This document shows, in pieces, positions 1 through 5,555 of a DNA stretch of 5,555 bases. Both the position numbers and the translations under genes were made by a program. How positions within the stretch are numbered: position 1 is the stretch's first letter; every line of letters starts with the position of its first letter. The notes below the pieces were generated by a model. That model did no database searches. It was not told where the DNA came from and saw only the letters and a program-made list of their open reading frames with translations. Source of the stretch: Methanomassiliicoccales archaeon PtaU1.Bin030 (GTDB lineage Archaea; Thermoplasmatota; Thermoplasmata; Methanomassiliicoccales; Methanomassiliicoccaceae); NCBI GenBank assembly GCA_002067635.1, contig MVRB01000201.1:1-5555 (forward strand). The letters are read 5' to 3'.

Positions 1-730
1 CCGTGAAAACTGCCAGATGGCCCGGTCCGTCCTCGAGGTTGATGCTCGACACTATGAGATGGAATGGAAAGCGCGAACCGTCCCTTCGTAGCCCCATGAG
101 CTCCGTCTCCAGAAGTATCGTGCCGGCCTCGCTATCGGCAGGCAGTAAGGGGCCCAGGTTCCGTTCGGATGGGTCCAGGAGGAGGTTGAAGTCCATCTTC
201 AAGAAGTCGGCCTTGTCTTCGTAGCCGAACATGTGCATGAAACGCTGGTTGGCGTAAAGCATCCGGCCGTGCCTACCCACGCTCAGGGCCACAGGGGCGT
301 TCTCTATCAAGGTACGGAAACGCTCCTCGCTCTTGCGCAGCATGATCTCCGCGCGGTGTCTGGAGATCGCCTGCCTAAGATGATGCCGCAGCTCAGTGAA
401 CTGGGAGACGGGATCGCCTCCCTTCTGTAGGTAGAAGTCAGCACCGTTATTTAGCGCCTCAATGACCACTTCCTCCCTGCCCTTTCCGGTGAAGAGGATG
501 AACGGTATGCCTTTGTGCTGGTCCCTTACCATCTTCAGTAGCTCGATGCCGTTGATCTCCGGCATCTGGTAGTCGGATATCACCGCATCGTACACTTTCG
601 TTGCCATCAAGGACATGGCCTCCTTCCCGGATAGTGCGGTGTCCACCTGGGCGTCTCCTGACTGTTCGATGAAGATCTTGCCGATCTCCAGCAGGCCCAT
701 CTCATCGTCAACGTACAGGATTTGGAGCAT
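1..730 (-). CDS. Response regulator receiver + PAS sensor protein (partial, C-terminus off the left edge)
   Basis: About 243 residues are visible. Residues 1-120 are a CheY-like receiver: the acidic pair D8-D9 after strand 1 (ILYVDDE), phospho-acceptor D53 in VISDYQMP, switch T81 in ILFTGKG, and conserved K103 in LQKGG. All the residues needed for phosphoryl transfer are present. A short linker with HRAEIMLRKSEERF (about 125-138) leads into a PAS domain (about 136-243; VALSVGRHGRMLYANQRF, then FGY) that runs off the edge. In archaea this receiver-PAS layout is often followed by more PAS domains or a histidine kinase core, so the missing part may be a hybrid kinase; this is not visible. It is presumably cytoplasmic, as no membrane segment is seen. 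The chosen ATG (728-730) has GGTGGT five bases upstream. An in-frame ATG at 748 would add six residues (MEWWSS) but separates the start from that site. Family assignment is firm; the signal sensed is unknown. Confidence 0.93.
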   Translation of the reverse strand, partial: MLQILYVDDEMGLLEIGKIFIEQSGDAQVDTALSGKEAMSLMATKVYDAVISDYQMPEINGIELLKMVRDQHKGIPFILFTGKGREEVVIEALNNGADFYLQKGGDPVSQFTELRHHLRQAISRHRAEIMLRKSEERFRTLIENAPVALSVGRHGRMLYANQRFMHMFGYEDKADFLKMDFNLLLDPSERNLGPLLPADSEAGTILLETELMGLRRDGSRFPFHLIVSSINLEDGPGHLAVFT

Positions 731-790
731 CGATGACCACCATTCCATTTGATATGCGTAGACGCTGATCTTGCGTCCGCTGGTCATAGA

Positions 791-830
791 GATAATCCTA
801 ATTGTATAATTCTTTATCAACAATTAATCC
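791..830 (-). promoter_or_regulatory. AT-rich promoter zone with inverted repeat upstream of the receiver/PAS gene
   Basis: This is a sharp AT-rich island in GC-rich DNA. It contains the perfect inverted repeat TAATTGT (799-805) / ACAATTA (820-826) with a 14-base spacer. Read on the minus strand the spacer holds GATAAAGAATTATAC-like sequence that could serve as a TATA element about 70-85 bases before the ATG at 730. TAATCC also occurs twice, at 793-798 and 825-830. The inverted repeat would suit a dimeric regulator overlapping the promoter. The promoter role is inferred from composition and position only. Confidence 0.4.
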
Positions 831-1348
831 CGAACTATTGTAGAACCGGTGAAAAACGGACTCCAGGCAGACAACGACGCCGGCCCTTCTCGTCCATGAC
901 GTTCCTGCGGGAGAACGGGCCCATGTGGCCGGATACATCCATCAGAAAGGAGATGGAACGATATCACTGGTAGATATGCGGTGGAGGGGCAATCACTATG
1001 GTGAGCAGAACGATGGTCGGACCCATGCTGGATGTGGCATGGCCGGCATCAGACGGGGCAAATCAAGCGCCCTGGGTGCCCATAGGACATCTGGAAGGTA
1101 GAGGAGGCACGCGGTTGGTCTGCAGAGCCTTCCAATGGACGGGGCCGTCGATACATCAAGGTCACTACCGATGCTTCCAGGAGGTCCACGCTTCAGGTCG
1201 GCCCGACCGAGCCGTTTTTCACAACCTCGCCCTCTACCAGCATGACATGCGGAGTTCAGCGAAGGTGCACCTGTGCTGATCCACGCTGCGGAGGGGTGCG
1301 TCTCAACCTCGGCCATCCACGGCCGGGGACGCCAGCGTTCCCTCGTGA
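831..1348. other. Stretch with no confident gene
   Basis: Beyond the AT-rich island no ORF here has convincing protein character. On the plus strand there are 896-973 (25 codons, ending in TAG) and 998-1279 (93 codons, preceded by GGTGGAGGGG eight bases before its ATG). They lie in the same frame, so a single amber codon separates them. On the minus strand, a 118-codon ORF (996-1352, GTG start) overlaps the stop of the 421-residue gene by GTGA, but its product is rich in Arg, Pro and Cys and its codon choice (CGA, CGT, CGG, GGT, CCA) differs from the neighbours. A compact palindrome GGTCGG-C-CCGACC sits at 1196-1208 with five T at 1215-1219. No tRNA-like or known RNA structure was recognised. 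It may be intergenic DNA or a decayed gene. Confidence 0.5.
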
Positions 1349-2614
1349 TCACCTCGCGTACTCTTCCAGGGAGAACCTGGAGCTGGCCTTCGTAAGATAC
1401 TTCGCGTTCTCTAGGATCTCCTTCTTCGTGAACTTCTGTATCCTCCTTGGGCTGGTGTCCTTGTCTATGAAGCCGAACCGGACGCTCATGGCTTGGACGG
1501 CGCTCTCCTGGATGATCTTGTCCGTCTCCCTGTCGACGCTCTTCCCCTGGGCCAGCTTCTCAGAGGTGCGGTACATGCCGTTTATCAGTATCGATGGGTC
1601 CCCGGCCTCTATCGCCTTCAGCGCCTTCGTCCGCATGGTGCGCAGGAGGGAGGCGACTATCAGAGCCTCGGTGCTGCACAGCACCCCGTCGTTCAGTATC
1701 AGGGTGTAGAGGTCGTTCATCTCATCGTATAGCGTCCTGTGGCCCTGCTTTCCCGGTTCGAGCTGCTCGAGGGCCCCAGGCTTGGAGCCCTCGTCATCGC
1801 AGGCCGTCTGGACCAGCTTCAGCAGATCGTTCTTCCACTTCTCCACCGACTGCGACCACGGACGGGGCTTCCCGGTGTACTCGTTGCGGATGGAGATGCG
1901 GAGCAGCAGCCAAGCACCGTTCCTGAGGATGGCTCCCTTGTAAAATGGCATAAGCTGCCCTCCGCTCTCCCTTATAGATATCTTGTCCTGGCTGAGATCA
2001 TCCCCGCGGTAGAACAGAAGGTAGGTATCCGGACCGGTGATCTCCTCGGCGCGGTAGGAGCTCGAGAGCCCCGATGGGTCAAAGATCTGCTCGGACTTCA
2101 GCTCCTTATCGTCCAGCACCTCCCGGACGCTGCTCACGAGGTCCTTGCTGGCAGCACCCAGTATGTTCGCTGGACCGCTGAGGGCGGCTGTCTCCAGCAT
2201 CCCCGAGACTATCTTCAAACTGCTGCTGGCCGCGCTCTTGAGCATCTTCCCCGCCACGGTGTTGGACGCTATCGAGGACAGGTATGCGGAGAAGGTGAGG
2301 TTGCCGCCGCGGTAGTTCCTGTCCTCCAGAACTGGCTTGTTGAACACAGGTGCCACCTTGGCCCCTCCGGAAAGCACGTACTTCCCCAGGGCCACATGGT
2401 ACTCCTCGTCCCCTATGTTGATGTCCAGTATTCCCGATGCCATCCTCTTCGTGAACCATGTGTCCTCCCTGTTTATGAACCAGCAGACCGCGCTCACCGC
2501 GATGTAGTGCTTCCCCGTTGTCAACTTGAAGGCCTGCCCCTCTGCGGCGGCAGGTATCTTGTACACGTGGTGCTCGCCCTCCCCGGCCTTGAGCGCACTG
2601 GAATATTCAGGCAT
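1349..2614 (-). CDS. Unrecognised 421-residue protein, two beta-rich segments flanking a small-residue helical region
   Basis: I do not recognise the family. The protein appears soluble, with no signal peptide. Visible layout: residues 36-110 are beta-rich (HYIAVSAVCWFIN, GILDINIG, EYHVALGKYVLSGG) and end in NYRGGNLTFSAYL. Residues 112-165 are helical and strongly enriched in Ala, Ser and Gly with regular hydrophobics (SNTVAGKMLKSAASSSLKIV). Residues 197-245 are beta-rich again (YLLFYRGDDL, GAWLLLRISIRNEYTGKPRPW). Residues 255-421 are mainly charged helices, with a basic patch around 386-399 (DTSPRRIQKFTKKE). There are only three cysteines (44, 272, 313) and no catalytic triad, P-loop or metal motif that I can identify. 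The ATG at 2612-2614 is preceded by GGGAGGG about nine bases upstream, and the stop is TGA. GC-rich third positions and AGG arginine codons match the neighbours, supporting a real gene. The gap to the upstream DUF169 gene is 133 bases with its own TATA-like patch, so it is probably transcribed separately. Confidence 0.85.
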   Translation of the reverse strand: MPEYSSALKAGEGEHHVYKIPAAAEGQAFKLTTGKHYIAVSAVCWFINREDTWFTKRMASGILDINIGDEEYHVALGKYVLSGGAKVAPVFNKPVLEDRNYRGGNLTFSAYLSSIASNTVAGKMLKSAASSSLKIVSGMLETAALSGPANILGAASKDLVSSVREVLDDKELKSEQIFDPSGLSSSYRAEEITGPDTYLLFYRGDDLSQDKISIRESGGQLMPFYKGAILRNGAWLLLRISIRNEYTGKPRPWSQSVEKWKNDLLKLVQTACDDEGSKPGALEQLEPGKQGHRTLYDEMNDLYTLILNDGVLCSTEALIVASLLRTMRTKALKAIEAGDPSILINGMYRTSEKLAQGKSVDRETDKIIQESAVQAMSVRFGFIDKDTSPRRIQKFTKKEILENAKYLTKASSRFSLEEYAR

Positions 2615-2684
2615 AGCTCTAATCCCTCCCCCGCGGACCTCCCAGACCAGGGACGGTCCTTGTATGGCCGATTAGCATTCTAGA

Positions 2685-2698
2685 ACTAAATAATATCC
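2685..2698 (-). promoter_or_regulatory. Possible TATA-like element for the 421-residue gene
   Basis: An AT-rich patch (plus strand ACTAAATAATATCC; minus strand GGATATTATTTAGT) stands out in a GC-rich gap, about 70-85 bases before the ATG at 2614. A start of transcription some 25 bases downstream would leave a leader of roughly 45-50 bases containing the GGGAGGG ribosome-binding site. Position and composition are the only evidence. Confidence 0.35.
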
Positions 2699-2747
2699 AT
2701 TCTTGGATAGCGCACGCAGGCACAAATTCTCTAGAGAGGGGGGGCTC

Positions 2748-3521
2748 TCAGCCGTCCCTCTCCTCGGGAAAGGCGATCTCAGGACGTTTGACCACGAACG
2801 ATTCCTCGATGTGCTCGCACATCTTCCTGGCAACGCCCATTGGTATTCCCAAGCCCATGAAGTCCGGGGGGAAGTATCGGTTCACCGTGGGGTCCGTGGG
2901 GCCGACGAACATGGCGTCCCGAGGGGCGTTGGCGGACATGCCCGACGGGTACGTGATCAGCGTGGCGCAGGCCGATCCGCCGGCCGCGATGATGCCGCCG
3001 AACACATTGGTGGAGGAGAAGTAGTAGAGCGCGAAGATGTTGCGTATCTGCTCGGCCGTGCCGAAGCACATCACGCTCACTGCCTCCTCGTCCTCTCCCA
3101 TGTCCTCGCACGGTCGGAAGACGACGTTCCTGGCGATGGCGGTGACCTTGCCTGCGATGCGTTCGGTCTCCTCCACCATCTCCGGGCTCCTTCTATAGTA
3201 CTCGGCGAAACCCCCGCGGTAGCTGGGTATGCCCGTGGAAAGGAAGAACTTCAGTCCCTCCGGGGCCTCCGCGTAGCCAAGGTGTATCGCCCCACCGGGG
3301 CAGCAGCCCTTTAGCACGTCCATGCCCACGAAAGCTGGCGGCAGGTCCTTTGTCGAAAGCCGGAGGAGGGCCTTCACCAGGCAGTAGTTGATCTTTCCGG
3401 TCGGGACCCATCCCTCCTTCACCTCCTCAGCGCCGTACACGCAAAGCGGCTTGGTGCTCAATCCTCCAGCACGGACCAGCCTGCGGCCTACCTCAGCAAC
3501 CGACATCTCGGCCATGATCAT
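2748..3521 (-). CDS. DUF169 (COG2043-type) cysteine-rich protein of unknown function
   Basis: This is a complete 257-residue cytoplasmic protein. It matches the DUF169 pattern that I know: an N-terminal helix, KPLCVYG, a paired cysteine in LKGCCPGGAIHLG (C73, C74), a segment with GIPSYRGGFAEYY, a cysteine before acid (RPCED, C138), VMCFGTAEQIRNI, and a late GGSACATLITYPSG (C185) before the PTD and RYFPPD stretch. Eight cysteines (27, 47, 73, 74, 138, 152, 185, 235) in one cytoplasmic protein suggest metal or iron-sulphur binding; that is inference, and the biochemical role of the family is not known to me. Two starts are possible: ATG at 3521 with GAGG seven bases upstream, or ATG at 3515 with GAGG six bases upstream. 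They differ by two residues. The gene is divergent from the gamma-carbonic anhydrase-like gene, with about 100 bases between. Confidence 0.88.
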   Translation of the reverse strand: MIMAEMSVAEVGRRLVRAGGLSTKPLCVYGAEEVKEGWVPTGKINYCLVKALLRLSTKDLPPAFVGMDVLKGCCPGGAIHLGYAEAPEGLKFFLSTGIPSYRGGFAEYYRRSPEMVEETERIAGKVTAIARNVVFRPCEDMGEDEEAVSVMCFGTAEQIRNIFALYYFSSTNVFGGIIAAGGSACATLITYPSGMSANAPRDAMFVGPTDPTVNRYFPPDFMGLGIPMGVARKMCEHIEESFVVKRPEIAFPEERDG

Positions 3522-3545
3522 CCTCTCCCCTCACGTTAGCGGGTC

Positions 3546-3558
3546 TCATGATACATGA
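3546..3558. promoter_or_regulatory. Short inverted repeat in the divergent intergenic region
   Basis: TCATG-ATA-CATGA is a perfect inverted repeat with a three-base centre. It lies about 25 bases upstream of the DUF169 start and about 70 bases upstream of the divergent beta-helix gene. It could be an operator acting on either gene. It is short enough to be chance. Confidence 0.25.
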
Positions 3559-3573
3559 TTCTTGCTCCCCTTT

Positions 3574-3584
3574 GCTTATCTTTT
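3574..3584. promoter_or_regulatory. Possible TATA-like element between divergent genes
   Basis: GCTTATCTTTT is the only T/A-enriched run just upstream of the plus-strand gene, about 42-52 bases before its ATG at 3626. The core TTATCTT is repeated at 4248-4254, upstream of the next plus-strand gene. Read on the minus strand it gives AAAAGATAAGC, about 55-65 bases before the DUF169 start, so it might serve either direction. Confidence 0.35.
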
Positions 3585-3625
3585 CGCGCGGCCGGGGCCG
3601 TTCGAGGTTTCGCCCTGAGGATTAT

Positions 3626-4162
3626 ATGGGATGCCGGCCCCATATCTCCACGGAGGTTGACAGGTTGAGCAGGTACATCGATCCCACGGCAGTGCTGATA
3701 GGAAACTACGAACTGGGCGAAGGGGTTAGCATCTGGCCGTACGCGGTCATCAGGGCAGACCATGACAGGGTCGTCGTCGGGGAGGGGAGCAACGTGCAGG
3801 AGCACGCCGTCCTCCACGTGGAGACGGGGTTCCCGACGATCATCGGCAGGAACGTCACCGTGGGCCACGGGGCCATCATCAACGGTGCCACCATCGGCGA
3901 CTGCTGCATCATCGGGATGAACTCCACCATCGTGGAGGGGGCGGTCGTAGGTGACGACTGCATAATCGGCGCCAACGCCGTGGTCACCGGTAGCATGAGG
4001 GTGCCCCCGCGCTCGCTGGTGGTGGGCATCCCCGGCCGCGTGGTAAGGTCCGATGATCCAACGCTGCACGAGCGGGCGGAGCACAACGCCAGGGCGTACC
4101 ACGCTCTGAGGGACGAGCACCTGGAGGGACGGTACCGGCGGTATGATGGCTCCGGGCTGTGA
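3626..4162 (+). CDS. Gamma-carbonic anhydrase family left-handed beta-helix protein, third zinc histidine replaced by Asn
   Basis: The 178 residues match the usual length of the gamma-class carbonic anhydrase / YrdA-PaaY-like hexapeptide family. From IDPTAVLIG (18-26) onward it shows the family pattern: GVSIWPYAVIRAD (33-45), NVQEHAVLH (56-64), TIIGRNVTVGHG (71-82), IIGMNSTIVEGAVVGDDCIIGANAVV, then VPPRSLVVGIPGRVVR and a C-terminal helix. Hexapeptide repeats would form a trimeric left-handed helix with zinc sites at subunit interfaces. Two of the three expected zinc histidines are present (H64, H81), but the third, normally five residues after H81, is N86 (AAC at 3881-3883). Carbonic anhydrase activity is therefore doubtful; a scaffold, binding or altered metal role is possible. 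The ATG at 3626 has GAGG five bases upstream. An in-frame TTG at 3665 has a stronger GGAGGT site seven bases upstream and still precedes the conserved core. An ATG at 3548 is open but its extra residues lack family character. Confidence 0.9.
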   Translation: MGCRPHISTEVDRLSRYIDPTAVLIGNYELGEGVSIWPYAVIRADHDRVVVGEGSNVQEHAVLHVETGFPTIIGRNVTVGHGAIINGATIGDCCIIGMNSTIVEGAVVGDDCIIGANAVVTGSMRVPPRSLVVGIPGRVVRSDDPTLHERAEHNARAYHALRDEHLEGRYRRYDGSGL

Positions 4163-4179
4163 CAGTAAGGAGCGACGCG

Positions 4180-4194
4180 AGGAGGGTCCCTCCT
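4180..4194 (+). terminator. GC-rich hairpin after the beta-helix gene
   Basis: AGGAGG-GTC-CCTCCT can form a six-base-pair stem with a three-base loop, starting 18 bases after the TGA stop. No T run follows immediately, whereas archaeal termination usually relies on T-rich stretches, so a terminator role is weakly supported. It may instead stabilise the messenger 3' end. Confidence 0.25.
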
Positions 4195-4245
4195 GTGCTA
4201 AGGTCGGGCCTTCCCCTTCCCTGCCCCTAACGGTCGATGCCCAAG

Positions 4246-4257
4246 CGTTATCTTCAC
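4246..4257 (+). promoter_or_regulatory. Possible TATA-like element for the propeller gene
   Basis: CGTTATCTTCAC lies about 25-35 bases before the ATG at 4281, the spacing expected for a TATA box on a leaderless archaeal transcript. It shares TTATCTT with the candidate element upstream of the gene at 3626. No Shine-Dalgarno-like sequence is well placed before the 4281 ATG, which fits leaderless translation. Confidence 0.35.
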
Positions 4258-4280
4258 TGACGGGGTTGGACGCTCGCAGG

Positions 4281-5555
4281 ATGGCTCAGGTCCTCCTCCA
4301 CCGATATGCTGGGGTTAGGGCCGTGGCCAACAAATGGAGATCGGTTGCTCTCGCGCTCCTCATCGTGACTTCGGCGGGAGGGCTGCTCATCGGCAATGTA
4401 GGCACGGCGGACGCGTCCGTGTCGGTGACACGAACGGTGCAGAGCATCTCAGATGGGGCCCCGTGGTGGTACACGTCCATGGCAGTCGACTCCCAGGACC
4501 GCGTGCACCTGTGCTTCAGCGACGGGGCCGATATCCGCTACGCTAACGATGTTGGCGGAGCCATGACCTCGCAGACGCTCGAAGGGGCGCACGGGGCCGG
4601 CGTGGACTGCTGCCTCGCCGTCGACGGGCAGGGCAGAGCGCACCTCAGCTTCACTGACGGTACGGACAGGGACCTGCACTACGCGACGAATGCCGCAGGG
4701 CCGTGGTCTTACGAGGTCGTGGACAGCTCCGGCGACGTGGGCAGGGACTCGCGCATCGCCGTGGACGGTGCGGGCGGGGTGCACATCGCCTACATAGGCT
4801 CCGGGCTGAAATATGCAGAGAGATCTGGGGGTGGGTGGATCGTACAGACCATCGATGCTGAAGGTGAGGATGTCCATGCCATGGTCCTCGACTCCCGGGG
4901 CCGCGTGCACATACTGTACTCGGACGGGGCCAACCACCGCTACGCCACGAGGGCCGACGGCGGATGGAGCCTGGAGACGGTGGTGGACAGGTCCCTCATC
5001 CTCGGGGGAGCCATGGTGGTGGACGCTCAGGACCGCGTCCACTTCGCCCTGGTCAACGCGAACTACGAGCTGCTCTACGCCAACGAGAGCACAGGATTCT
5101 GGAACGCGCAGAGGGTGGCCACATCGGTCAGGGCGGACAGCCCGCGCATTGCCGGCGATACCAGTGGCAGAGCGCACATCATCTACACGGACGGGCAACG
5201 CTCATCGCTGATGTACTCGACCAACCTGGACGGCTCCTGGAGCAGCCATACTATCGAACCGCAGGACGAGGGAGCGCCCATATTCTCAGGAGCCGTCGTT
5301 GTGGACTCTCATGGCGCAGCGCACGCCCTCTACCTGAAGGGGTCACCATCGACCACCGACCTCGTGGTCAGGTATGCCGCCCTCGCTCCCGAGGTCCATA
5401 CCGTTCCGGGAGCTCCTCTGGACCTTACGGCCGTGCCGGGAAACGGCAGGGCGGAGCTTAGCTGGTCCGCACCACTGTCAGATGGGGGCTCGCCCATCAC
5501 CGGCTACCTGGTGTACTGGCGGGAGGGGGCGGAGGGTGCTTATTCCTCTGTGTTC
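4281..5555 (+). CDS. Exported seven-bladed beta-propeller + fibronectin type III protein (partial, runs off the right edge)
   Basis: The frame is open for 425 codons to the window edge with no stop. Residues 18-43 form a signal peptide or anchor: basic KWR, a hydrophobic run SVALALLIVTSAGGLLIG, then a small-residue stretch GTADA. Residues 64-370 contain seven repeats of 42-49 residues with the pattern VD..GR.H..Y.DG....YA......W....V. The repeat histidines fall at 76, 121, 168, 210, 254, 299 and 348, and the paired aspartates six residues earlier. This predicts a seven-bladed beta-propeller outside the cytoplasm. From residue 376 (VPGAPLDLTAVPG, ELSWSAP, SDGGSPITGYLVYW) a fibronectin type III domain begins and is cut by the edge. 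Such proteins are usually surface or secreted binding proteins; the ligand is unknown. The ATG at 4281 fits a leaderless transcript. A GTG at 4323 (protein starting M-ANKWRS) would give a more conventional signal peptide and is a real alternative. Confidence 0.88.
   Translation, partial: MAQVLLHRYAGVRAVANKWRSVALALLIVTSAGGLLIGNVGTADASVSVTRTVQSISDGAPWWYTSMAVDSQDRVHLCFSDGADIRYANDVGGAMTSQTLEGAHGAGVDCCLAVDGQGRAHLSFTDGTDRDLHYATNAAGPWSYEVVDSSGDVGRDSRIAVDGAGGVHIAYIGSGLKYAERSGGGWIVQTIDAEGEDVHAMVLDSRGRVHILYSDGANHRYATRADGGWSLETVVDRSLILGGAMVVDAQDRVHFALVNANYELLYANESTGFWNAQRVATSVRADSPRIAGDTSGRAHIIYTDGQRSSLMYSTNLDGSWSSHTIEPQDEGAPIFSGAVVVDSHGAAHALYLKGSPSTTDLVVRYAALAPEVHTVPGAPLDLTAVPGNGRAELSWSAPLSDGGSPITGYLVYWREGAEGAYSSVF
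4470..5390 (+). repeat. Seven tandem protein-level repeats encoding propeller blades
   Basis: These are seven degenerate units of 42-49 codons, each with an aspartate, GR-type turn and histidine followed by an aromatic or hydrophobic strand, then usually a Tyr-Ala or Tyr-Ser strand and a tryptophan strand. Unit 1 has Met in place of the Trp, and unit 7 loses the Trp strand as it passes into the fibronectin domain. Nucleotide identity between units is limited to fragments such as CAGGACCGCGT (units 1 and 5), so the array is old rather than recently expanded. Confidence 0.75.
5406..5555 (+). other. Start of a fibronectin type III domain (cut by the edge)
   Basis: The first 50 residues of the domain are present, beginning VPGAPLDL. 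Landmark residues are the first-strand Pro/Leu, W395 in ELSWSAP, the loop SDGGSPITGY with Y409, and the strand LVYW. The SDGGSPITGY loop is typical of repeated prokaryotic extracellular fibronectin domains, so further copies beyond the edge would be unsurprising. Confidence 0.85.

Noticed and set aside
3..430. Plus-strand ORFs at 3-224 and 233-430
   Set aside because: Both lie opposite the receiver/PAS gene, whose motifs and catalytic residues are unambiguous.
1196..1219. Palindrome GGTCGG-C-CCGACC followed by TTTTT as an intrinsic terminator
   Set aside because: No supported plus-strand gene ends just before it, and the T run is separated by six bases; kept only as a note.
996..1352. Minus-strand 118-codon ORF whose GTG start overlaps the stop of the 421-residue gene (GTGA)
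   Set aside because: The overlap resembles translational coupling, but the product is Arg/Pro/Cys-rich with no domain character, and its codon choice beyond the first 15 codons differs from the real genes around it.
1739..2683. Plus-strand 314-codon ORF opposite the 421-residue gene
   Set aside because: It is antisense to a gene with better codon use and ribosome-binding site; its translation is low-complexity Leu/Arg/Gly/Pro and looks like a GC-rich shadow.
2703..3314. Plus-strand 203-codon ORF opposite the DUF169 gene
   Set aside because: It is antisense to a recognised protein family and its translation (rich in Arg, Gly, Val, His) has no domain.
3536..4120. Minus-strand 194-codon ORF opposite the beta-helix gene
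   Set aside because: It is a shadow of the hexapeptide repeats; the plus-strand frame is a clear family member.
4449..5198. Minus-strand 249-codon ORF opposite the propeller gene
   Set aside because: The Val/His/Arg/Pro-rich translation mirrors the repeat-rich plus-strand gene, whose repeats and signal peptide clearly mark the true frame.

Overview
The window looks like chromosomal DNA from a GC-rich archaeon. The evidence is the response-regulator/PAS sensor with the archaeal-type LFTGKG and LQKGG signatures, a DUF169 protein (a family common in archaea), frequent AGG arginine codons, AT-rich TATA-like islands upstream of genes, and a secreted beta-propeller/fibronectin-III protein of a kind common in Thermoplasmata. 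A member of Thermoplasmata, possibly near Methanomassiliicoccales, is my best guess. It is inference from style; no marker gene is present.

Layout: (1) 1-730, minus strand: N-terminal part of a CheY-like receiver plus PAS signalling protein, cut by the left edge. (2) 731-1348: about 620 bases with no confident gene. It holds an AT-rich promoter zone with an inverted repeat, then weak ORFs on both strands. (3) 1349-2614, minus: a complete 421-residue protein that I do not recognise. (4) 2748-3521, minus: a complete DUF169 (COG2043-type) protein rich in cysteine. (5) 3522-3625: a short divergent intergenic region with TATA-like and palindromic sequence. (6) 3626-4162, plus: a left-handed beta-helix protein of the gamma-carbonic anhydrase family in which the third expected zinc-binding histidine is asparagine. 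(7) 4281 to the right edge, plus: an exported protein with an N-terminal hydrophobic signal or anchor, seven repeats predicting a seven-bladed beta-propeller, then the beginning of a fibronectin type III domain. It has no stop inside the window.

The genes do not form an obvious pathway or operon. Each has its own upstream AT-rich patch and gaps are 50-130 bases or more, so they are probably independent transcription units. The one arrangement suggesting shared control is the divergent pair DUF169 / gamma-carbonic anhydrase-like, separated by about 100 bases. I found no rRNA, tRNA, CRISPR array, insertion sequence or phage gene. The most interesting items are the His-to-Asn change in the beta-helix protein, the unrecognised 421-residue protein, the regular seven-fold propeller with an invariant histidine per repeat, and an in-frame amber codon joining two weak ORFs in the otherwise empty region.
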